Assembly (NCBI GenBank): GCA_027475525.1
Contig: JAMWFC010000116.1
Span: forward strand, 2,851,826 to 2,915,825
DNA from: Macrolepiota albuminosa
Lineage: Eukaryota; Basidiomycota; Agaricomycetes; Agaricales; Agaricaceae
Reading direction: 5' to 3'
DNA: 64,000 nt
Position numbers and translations under genes: made by a program. Each line of letters begins with the position of its first letter. Within the stretch, counting starts at the first letter, position 1. The notes below the pieces were generated by a model that saw nothing but the letters and a program-made list of their open reading frames with translations, was not told the DNA's origin and ran no database searches. Of this stretch, positions 56,621 through 64,000 are shown piece after piece.

Positions 56621-59095
56621 TTACAATGTAGGTGCGGTGCATAAAAGCTGCTGGATATCGAAAAGGGAAGGATAGTCTGTGCAACCCGTCAGCTCCTCAC
56701 GGCGCACGTGTCCTACTTTTGCCAGCGACTCAAGTGTCGTCATGTTTCCAGTCAGATTGAGCACTGGGAGCGCGTTCCATCGAGGAAGAGTTCGTCCAGG
56801 GAGATCGAGCAGCCCGACAGTACCGCAATTCGTCGTCTCCATCAAAGGCACCAGGAACTGCTTCCGCTTCTCCGCAGTCCGGCTCTTCACATGCGCGCCG
56901 ACTTCTACGTGGTTCGTGGAAAGAGAGACGAATTCCGGATAGTTCGGGTACAGCATGACGTATCCGCGGAGGTACGCCAGTTCGATGAAGTATTTCTTCC
57001 AGGATTTCGTCCATTTGTTGGAGCGGACGTTTGGGACGATGGATTCGTTCAGCTTGAAGGAACTTCCGGAAAGGCGGAGGGGCAGGTAGATGTGGAACTC
57101 GCGCCAGTGTTCGGGGAAATAGATCGCACCCCAGCTGCATGGAATTGGAGAGAGGTAGGGTGTGGTGGGATCAGATATTCCGTGCTTGCTGAAGAGCGCG
57201 CGCGCGTCAAAGTGATGGCGTCCCTCTGGTCGTAGTTCGACGTTCTTTTGCTGGTACAAACTGATGCCGAATAACAATGGGGATCGGTCTTTCATATCAC
57301 CGTACCTGGATTAACATAAGTGAGATTGTCCGCACGGGTTTTGAGATGAGAGGACCTGTATCGGAGGAGAGACATTTTCGCCCAAGCATAGAACAAAGGT
57401 GAAAGTTCCACGTCGTCCTCGAGGATTAAACCATATGTATCATCCGAGCGAGGATACCAAGACTCGACAACGGCGGGCATGAGCCCACCCTGAACGATAC
57501 GGTGGTGTACGAAAACAGTTCCGTATGGCCAATCCACATTTTGTATGATTTTCAGAGTGTCATCGTCCGCAGTTTGTTCGATGTTTATTCGTAGGTTCAC
57601 TGCGTCACCGTAGAAATGGGATTCAGACAGGGACTTCAACAGCCGTATCAGGGAGAAAGGCCTGTTGTTTGTGATAATGCTTATATCAATTTGAGGTTTA
57701 TTCCAGTCTAGTGTATATCTTCAAAACTTCAACATGGACGGGGAAAATCGACGTACTTTTCCATTCAGAGAGCGAAAGAGAGCCCATCCATTCTGTATGA
57801 GCAAGATCATTCCGAGAAAGTCGAATAGTAACACTACCTTCGCGAAAGCTAATCATCGGGTCCGTGGCAAGACTAGTCAATCTCTTGTCCTCCTGCAGGC
57901 TTAAGATGACATCGGCCTGAGTAGCCAAGGTCTGAAACCAGGCAGAGAACGGCTGTCTATGTGCCGTAGCGTCCGACAAAGTGAGCGTTGCATAGTACAA
58001 GGTACAGTGATCAGATACTACAAGTCGGCCATCTTGCGTGTCAGAGATATTCAGAGTAGCTTCTGTCGCGTCATAGATCCAGATACTTGTAAGGTACCCA
58101 TCTGTATTCTTGAGCATACATAGTAATGGGCTCAACTGGCGGAGATCTTCAAATGTTGGAAGGATGACCACATAGACGCTAGAAACGACTGCCCCTGCAT
58201 AATCTGAATCACCAAGTTGTGTAGTTTGCACGCCGTTATTAGGTGGGCCAAATGTTCTGCTGCTATGTTCGAGCTCGACAGCATTAGTTACCACGTCAGC
58301 ACCGGTGCCAAAGACCACGCCACCGATCCCATCAGTACGAGTTGTAGCAATAAATTCACCCAGACAACTCCAAGGGTCTACAGTACAGGAAGAAAAACCA
58401 TTCTCTGTCGCGAGGGCTGCAGGCATGACAAAAGGGGGCAACAGATGGTGCGCTTCCTGCGGGAACCCCACTGATCTGCGCATACATGGCTCCAAGGTGT
58501 TGAACCAAGAGAAACATACGCCTTTAGGACCATATGGAAACGAAAGCGCCGGTGGTTGCAAAAGAATGCCACGTGAATGGCCATTTTCCCCCACAAGTCC
58601 GTCTTGGCCCAAAATCAGAACCCATCCAGAAAGTTGGGTAGCAGCGTGAATACCAGAAAAGCGAGCGTCAATATCTGTTTGTACTGCCTGAAGGCGGATG
58701 TCCGGGATATTTGGATATGAAGAAACGATCTTTTGAACCAGAGAGCGAGTTTGGAACAGATCAGCGTAAGGGCAAAGGAGTATGATCTCGCGGAGTTGAG
58801 ACGGCCCAAGTAACGATTTGAGAGCTTCTTCGAGACCAGAAAGTGAAACTTGAATGACTGGAAGTATCGCAGTCAAAGATAAAGCAGGAATCATTGGGGC
58901 GGAAATATTCAAGGAGGTATACGTCGCCCCGTCATCTTGATGATGGATATCAAATTGGACATTCTTCACCCCGACCTCAAGCCTCCCTGCATGTAACGAA
59001 GAAAAGATTAGCAGTACTACAGGTGTGCAGATGGCGAACAGAAGCCACTTGAAGCGGTGGTTCAATGGGCGCTCCTTGCCGGAATGCGGAGGCAT
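56621..59095 (-). CDS. Type II membrane glycosyltransferase (GT2-like)
   Basis: ATG at 59095, stop at 56621. A short basic cytosolic end and one membrane span (FKWLLFAICTPVVLLIFSSL, residues about 14-33) mark a type II, probably Golgi, protein. The first half contains nucleotide-sugar-fold-like blocks (LREIILLCPYADLF, SGWVLILGQDGLVGENG). The second half has IDISIITNNRPFSLIRLLKS, then YGLILEDDVELSPLFYAW. The EDD motif takes the place of a DxD metal- and sugar-binding site. Later come GAIYFPEHWREFHIYLPLRL and WTKSWKKYFIELAYLRGYVM. Substrate unknown. Related proteins of this layout are common in agaricomycetes. Introns near 57740 and 57300 keep the frame. Confidence 0.75.
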
Positions 59096-59300
59096 ATCAA
59101 ATTGTGGTTCAAGTGTGGACTGTAATTTATCGTGCCTTTCTCAGACGTGGATTCGTGATCACTTTCAAATACACAAAGTCTCAATATCATATAACGGGTA
59201 TGTGATATGGTCTACCCTTCGTATAGAATTAACACCAACAGAACCTATATGCAGAGGGTCATGAGATTGCGGGGTCCAGCAACTACATTTGGAACTTTAG

Positions 59301-60512
59301 TTACCTTTCGTTCAGTAGCCACGCGACTTCACTCGAATCTTCTTTTCCATACCATTTAAACGAGGATAGATGTTCTTCCCGTTCCATGGTAATTCCTCCC
59401 ATACGCATAGCAGAGGATTGCAAGTGATTTGGCAGATTGTAGACCTCGACCCTTTCCATGCCGTATTCTCTTGCTACTGATATCACAACATCCACCAAAT
59501 GCTCAAAATCCGCGGAGGAGGAGTTCAGGCGAGTAATGAGTAGTGTCTTAGAAGTTGACATGATTTCAAAAGTCCAAGTAGCGAAGGTGTTTGAATCTTT
59601 AGCGATCCCCCAATGTTCAATGGTAGAATAACCATGTTTATTCAAGAGTAAGATCATCCGCCAGTACTGATACGCGGCAACGCCTTTGTGGGGAAGACAT
59701 AAGAAGGAGACCTTGAAACCATCAGCCGGCAAGAGTGTGCGAGCGATATTCTCCGCGTCTTCCTTCCAAAGATTCAAAACGTCAGATTCGTTCAAAAATG
59801 TCCAACCAACAGTGTCGACGCTCGAGCTTGCTTCTTTGACATCCCATGTTGTCGAGAAAGGTGACCGTACAACCCATCCTTCTGAGTCCTTCGTTGGTCC
59901 ACATCGTTTGTAAATCTCAGGTCCTACATCGCTCCAAAGTACTGTGAACAACCCATCGCCCGCGTGTGGAACTCTGGGAGGAGGTGTGCCCCACTCAGCA
60001 GGAAATGTTGTCGGAAGAAGAGATGCATCCGCTAAGACCCAATGCAGCAGGCGCATCACGTGGGTTCCATACCCTTTTCCTCGGAAACGCGGCGGCGTGA
60101 ATAGGGCGGCGATCCCGTAGCAGACAACCTTCTTCGGCTTGGTATCTAATTGGGAGTAAACTAGGCCATCGCGGCGGAACCTACGGTGCGATAAGGACAA
60201 ATAAATACTGTAAAAGAAATAATGTACGTTTTACAGGAGCATAAGAAGTCAAGCGATGTTGGTTCGCTGCGAGGCGCTAGGACCCTATGTTACAAGGATG
60301 AGTATCTGTTCGGGTTGAGGCACTATTTCATACCATGTGATGAACTTTCCATCGCGAGCCAGCTCTTGCTTGCTAATGAAATTTTCTCTAGCTAGAAACT
60401 CTTCAAGCGATAGACCTCTTCCCCAATGTGAGGCGACCCTCCTTCGCGATTCGAGAATTTGTTCAGGTGTTGCCGGGAACAAGGTTAACGAGGCAAGAGC
60501 AGTCGTGTCCAT
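59301..60512 (-). CDS. LYC1: GNAT acetyltransferase, LYC1-like (copy 1)
   Basis: ATG at 60512 (MDTTALASLTLFPATPEQIL), TAA at 59301. After the first intron come VLAPRSEPTSLDFLCSCKT and the acetyl-CoA-binding loop FRGKGYGTHVMRLLHWVL, the R/Q-x2-G-x-G pattern of GNAT enzymes. Further blocks are VPHAGDGLFTVLWSDVGPEI, WVVRSPFSTTWDV and YGMERVEVYNLPNHLQSSA. The family includes LYC1 of Yarrowia (lysine N6-acetyltransferase in lysine breakdown); substrate here is not proven. Tandem with a paralog on the same strand and of the same exon pattern, about 400 bp apart. Confidence 0.8.
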
Positions 60513-60925
60513 TAATGAGTAACTTTGAAGTTAAGAATATGTATTTAGTATATTATATACTCACTTCCTGGGAAATGGCCAGGAGGAGCCGTCCGGCACT
60601 GCGTTATCTGTGATTCATCAACTAGAGTCGTGACAAGGCTTGACCAATCAGCTAACAAGCATTTCACTTCAAAGAACAAAGGTTAGTTCAGTTAGCTCCT
60701 GCGGACCTCGTTCTAACCATACGAGTGCTTGGTAAGAGTAACTGACGCCTGGGAAATCAACCTTTTACCTGACAGAGGTCACCAAAGGTATTTGTCGATT
60801 AGGTTTCAAAGTCTCTAAATACCATACAAAGGGTGTCTGATATCTTCACACGCAGTTTAACACCAGCAGAACCTAGAAAGAGTATGGAGGTAGAATGTGT
60901 GAATAAACTGCATCAGAGAAATCAA

Positions 60926-62144
60926 TCACCTTTCGTTGAATAGCCACGCGACATCAGTCGCGTCTTCCTTTTCATACCATTTGAAAGAGGACAGATGTTC
61001 ATTTCGTTCAATAGTAATGCCTCCAAGACGCGTAGCAGAGGATTGCAAATGATCGGGAAGATTGTAGACTTCAACGCTTTCCATGCCATATTTTTTTGCC
61101 ACTGTCATCACCAAAGATAACAGATTCTCGAAATCCGCGGAAGGAGAACTTAGGCGAGTAATGAGTAGTGTTTTGGAAGATGCCTTAATCTCAAAAGTCC
61201 AAGTAGCGAAGGTATGTGAGTCTATAGCAACCCCCCAATGCCTGATAGAAGAATAGCCATGTTTCTTCAAGATACCGATGTTGCGCTGATGCTGGAACGC
61301 GGCCACGCCTTTGTGTGGAAGATAGGAAAAGGAAACCTTGAAATCATTAGCCGACGGAAATGTATGAACCATATTTTCTGCGTCGTCATCCCAGAGTTTC
61401 ATGGCACCAGCTTCGTCCAACAATATCCAACCAGTTGTATCGGTGTACGACTTCCCTTGCTTGACGTCCCAGGTCGTCGAAAAAGGTGACCGAACAACCC
61501 AACCGACTGAGTCTTTCGTAGGCCCGCATCGCCTGTAAAACTCGGCCCCAACATCACTCCAAAGCGCCGAAAAGACCCCATCGCCGGCATGCGCGACTCG
61601 GTCAGGAGGTACACCCCACTCGCTCGGAAAAATAGCCGGAAGTAGAGATGTTTCTGCTATTACCCAATGCAGCAGGCGCATCATGTGACTTGCGTACCCT
61701 TTTCCTCGATAACATGGCGGAGTGAACACGGAGGCGATTCCGTAGCAGACCACTTTCTTCGGTTTGGCGTCAGTTTCGGAGCAAACAAGGCCGTCGCGGC
61801 GGAATCTATGGTGCAATGAGGAATAAGCGTGAAATTTTGAGGGGAGCAACTGCATACGTTTCACAGGAACATAGGAAGCTAAGCGATGTGGGGTCACTGC
61901 GAGGTGCCAAGACCCTATGGACAAGATATTTGTTCAAGTAGATCGCGCTCCTACGTGAGACATACCATGTAATCAACCTTCCGTTGCAAGCCACCTCTTG
62001 CTTATCAGTGAACTCATCACGAGCCAGGTATTCCTCCAACGACAGATCTTTGCCCCATTCCACGGAACTTCTTCGTCTGGATTCAAGGATCTGTTCAGGT
62101 GTTGCCGCAAACAGGGATAGCGAAGAAAGAACGGTTGCGTCCAT
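60926..62144 (-). CDS. LYC1: GNAT acetyltransferase, LYC1-like (copy 2)
   Basis: ATG at 62144 (MDATVLSSLSLFAATPEQIL), TGA at 60926. Clear tandem paralog of the gene at 59301-60512, with the same exon layout and the same end (AWLFNER here, AWLLNER there). The acetyl-CoA loop is YRGKGYASHMMRLLHWVI. Blocks VAHAGDGVFSALWSDVGAEF, WVVRSPFSTTWDV and YGMESVEVYNLPDHLQSSA are shared, with many conservative changes, so the duplication is not recent. The first intron is longer in copy 1. Both look functional. Confidence 0.8.
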
Positions 62145-62339
62145 TAACCTCCCGCGTTGTTTTATGCAGGATTAATGTGTTGCGGCCCTTTGAAATGATC
62201 AATGTTACATGTGTGACCTTTCAGGATATAATTGTAGATATTCTACACCAGTGCTCAATCAACATCGCCACCTAACTTCGTCATGCAATAAGTAAAAGTG
62301 TAACGGGAATATGAAGCAGTGTCGATGAAGCCACCTTCC

Positions 62340-63409
62340 TCATGCAACACCCTTGGCGACACCCCGCAAGCCATCCCTGATTGCACTTCTTTCCGCAAGC
62401 AAAGCCACAATCTGCCACCGCTGATCCCTGACCTCGCGGTCCTTCAACAGAGCAATATCATCATAACTATCATCCATGACATCTGTTTCTCCAAGGGCGA
62501 GACGCATTGCCGTGGCAGATTTATTTGGAAGGTCAGCAGGCGCAATGGTGAACAAGGTTTGGAAGGCAGAAGTCGAGAGGACGGCAGGAGGTCGATGTAT
62601 ATGGTTGGATGATGTAGAAGGTGAAATGGATGAGATAGCATGTGAGGCTGAAGTTAATGTAAGTGCATGGGTTATGAGCTGCTTGAGCTTTGCCTGTGTG
62701 GTGGCTCAGAAAAGACAAAAGATGTTAAGGCAACCCATACGAACCTCGCATGCGAGATTCATCAGTGACGGTACATTACGCGCAGGAGCATTCAAATTAT
62801 TTTGGGCAGAAATAAGATTCATGCGGTCTGATATATGAGCCAATGTAGGGGCTCGACTAATGGAGAACAAGTGTACAGGGAGGCGACTTCCCGGGGGATC
62901 TAGCAAGAGGTGAGCGCAGGTGTTCACGCAACGAAAAATCAATCCTCACCACCTCTTTCGGGCAAGAGTACGACACCACGTTCGCTGGAAATCTCGTCCG
63001 TTTCTATACGTGGGATCAGTGGCTCACTTGTTTCAAGAGCGCGTATTCTTTCGCGTTCACGCTTGCCAGTGCCCAACGTCCATCGTTTCAGGCGTGTAGA
63101 ACGAAGCGCATGGTTGTGGTCGTCAGTGCGTCTACGCTTAAGAGGAGGCTGCTTGTGGACAGGGGCTGGCGGGGGTATCAGTGGAGGTGGATGGCGATGT
63201 ATTGTGCAGTCAAAGAGGGATATAATGAGGGCATTGTGCAGCTGGACAAGGGAGGGGACTGTAAGGTACTGACGAACGGCGTCCTCGAATTCTATGCGGG
63301 ATGTCTGGCCAGTAACAAAGGCCTTGATTGCAGCAAAGTACTGCGGAGCATTGGCACCGAGTTGCTCCGTCAACGACGCCTTAATCTTCGACGTCGATGG
63401 TAACGACAT
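62340..63409 (-). CDS. HFI1: SAGA complex subunit Hfi1/Ada1-like
   Basis: ATG at 63409, TGA at 62340, about four exons. N-terminal block IKASLTEQLGANAPQYFAAI, then FVTGQTSRIEFEDAVRQYL and LVQLHNALIISLFDCTIH, followed by a basic patch (LKRRRTDDHNHALRSTRLKR), is the signature of the Ada1/Hfi1 family. The later exon with LPVHLFSISRAPTLAHISDR and the C-terminal LLKDREVRDQRWQIVALLAE complete it. Hfi1 holds the SAGA histone acetyltransferase complex together through a histone-fold pairing with a TAF-like partner. Divergence is high, but the N-terminal block is convincing. Confidence 0.82.
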
Positions 63410-63464
63410 CGCGTATTGTTTACATGTGTTTGCGTCGTGTAATATACATATGATCGTACAAGTA

Positions 63465-64000
63465 TTAGAAAAATCCGGTCATCCATTCAAACAAACGAGC
63501 AGCACTCGAAGGTGACTCCACATCTCCTCGAGTCTCCTCTCGCGTTTCTGACGACGCAGTCGTCTCCGTTGGGTCTTTGTTGCTCCATACCACCCGGCCT
63601 CGCCCGTCTGTCACAAATGCTGGTTCTAACGTACTAGGTCCCGGCTGTGGTGGTGGTGACACCACGGACTGTGCTGGCTCCAATGCAGGCACATCCTGTG
63701 CTACGATAGATGTTTCAAATCTCTCGAGATCCCGCGCCGCAGACGGTGATGCAGAAGAATCATACAATGCCGAGGCTTGTTCGTCGATCGTTTCAAAACC
63801 TTCACTTCTTTCTCTACCTCTCTCCACCACGGTACTAAACCTCCAGCTGAAAGAAGGTTGGACCTCCTCGGCAGGTTGAATAACTCTTTCCAAAGGTGGA
63901 AGGTTATCAGAAGGATCGTAATCGAAATGACATTCCGGCTCATCATGGTCACCTTCGTCGTCATCTTCACTGTCGCTGGAATTGGATACACTTTGCAGTG
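63465..64000 (-). CDS. C-terminal part of an unrecognised gene (cut by window end)
   Basis: Open from beyond 64000 to the stop at 63465. The visible part is acidic and Ser-rich (SVSNSSDSEDDDEGDHDEPE), then LPPLERVIQPAEEVQPSFSW and a low-complexity Ser/Pro/Glu tail ending FEWMTGFF. No domain recognised; 5' exons lie outside. Confidence 0.5.
   Translation of the reverse strand, partial: LQSVSNSSDSEDDDEGDHDEPECHFDYDPSDNLPPLERVIQPAEEVQPSFSWRFSTVVERGRERSEGFETIDEQASALYDSSASPSAARDLERFETSIVAQDVPALEPAQSVVSPPPQPGPSTLEPAFVTDGRGRVVWSNKDPTETTASSETREETRGDVESPSSAARLFEWMTGFF

Overview
The window is nuclear DNA from a filamentous basidiomycete, most likely an agaricomycete mushroom-type fungus. The evidence is gene density (about one gene per 2 to 2.5 kb), many short introns of about 45 to 65 nt, and a gene set typical of that group: a PHD/TFIIS/SPOC protein, a KAR9-type protein, Clr2, ERG4, TRAPPC12 and a Helitron with basidiomycete features. 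Most genes are core eukaryotic functions spread over both strands, with no operon logic and no rRNA, CRISPR or prophage.

Layout. 0.15-4.5 kb: BYE1-like transcription factor (minus). 6.1-7.5 kb: small secreted protein (plus). 8.9-11.8 kb: DEAH-box helicase (minus). 12.0-13.5 kb: secreted GH18 enzyme (minus). 15.2-16.1 kb: coiled-coil protein with a C-terminal membrane segment (plus). 16.5-23.3 kb: an autonomous-looking Helitron with a Rep-helicase gene, an intron-like tandem array at its 5' side and a hairpin array at its 3' side. 23.4-50.5 kb: VPS5, MPE1, ERG4, TRAPPC12, KAR9, clr2, sterol acyltransferase, SDS3, tRNA-Lys(CTT), FBXO9-like, HLJ1-like, COX9-like and CDC55. 52.8-56 kb: two unrecognised proteins, one of them a large acidic AT-hook protein. 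56.6-64 kb: a glycosyltransferase, two tandem LYC1-like acetyltransferases, HFI1 and a gene cut by the window end.

The strongest structural signal is technical. There are 21 perfect head-to-tail duplications, every one with a period of exactly 77 bp, of unrelated sequence, in coding and non-coding DNA alike. Since 77 is not a multiple of 3, they break reading frames. In the Helitron gene, the TFIIS exon of BYE1 and clr2, the frames on the two sides join up if one copy is ignored. The simplest explanation is unmerged 77-base overlaps between contigs of a k=77 de Bruijn assembly. Thirteen of them lie between 1.4 and 10.9 kb. A few genes (BYE1 PHD finger, KAR9 exon 1, the 15.2 kb gene, COX9) also show apparent one-base frame slips elsewhere, so gene models here should be read with the draft quality in mind.

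Several genes belong to shared cell processes, although they are not clustered by pathway: transcription and chromatin (BYE1, Clr2, SDS3, HFI1), mRNA 3'-end formation (MPE1), membrane traffic (VPS5, TRAPPC12), sterol metabolism (ERG4 and the sterol acyltransferase), and protein turnover and ER folding (FBXO9, HLJ1).
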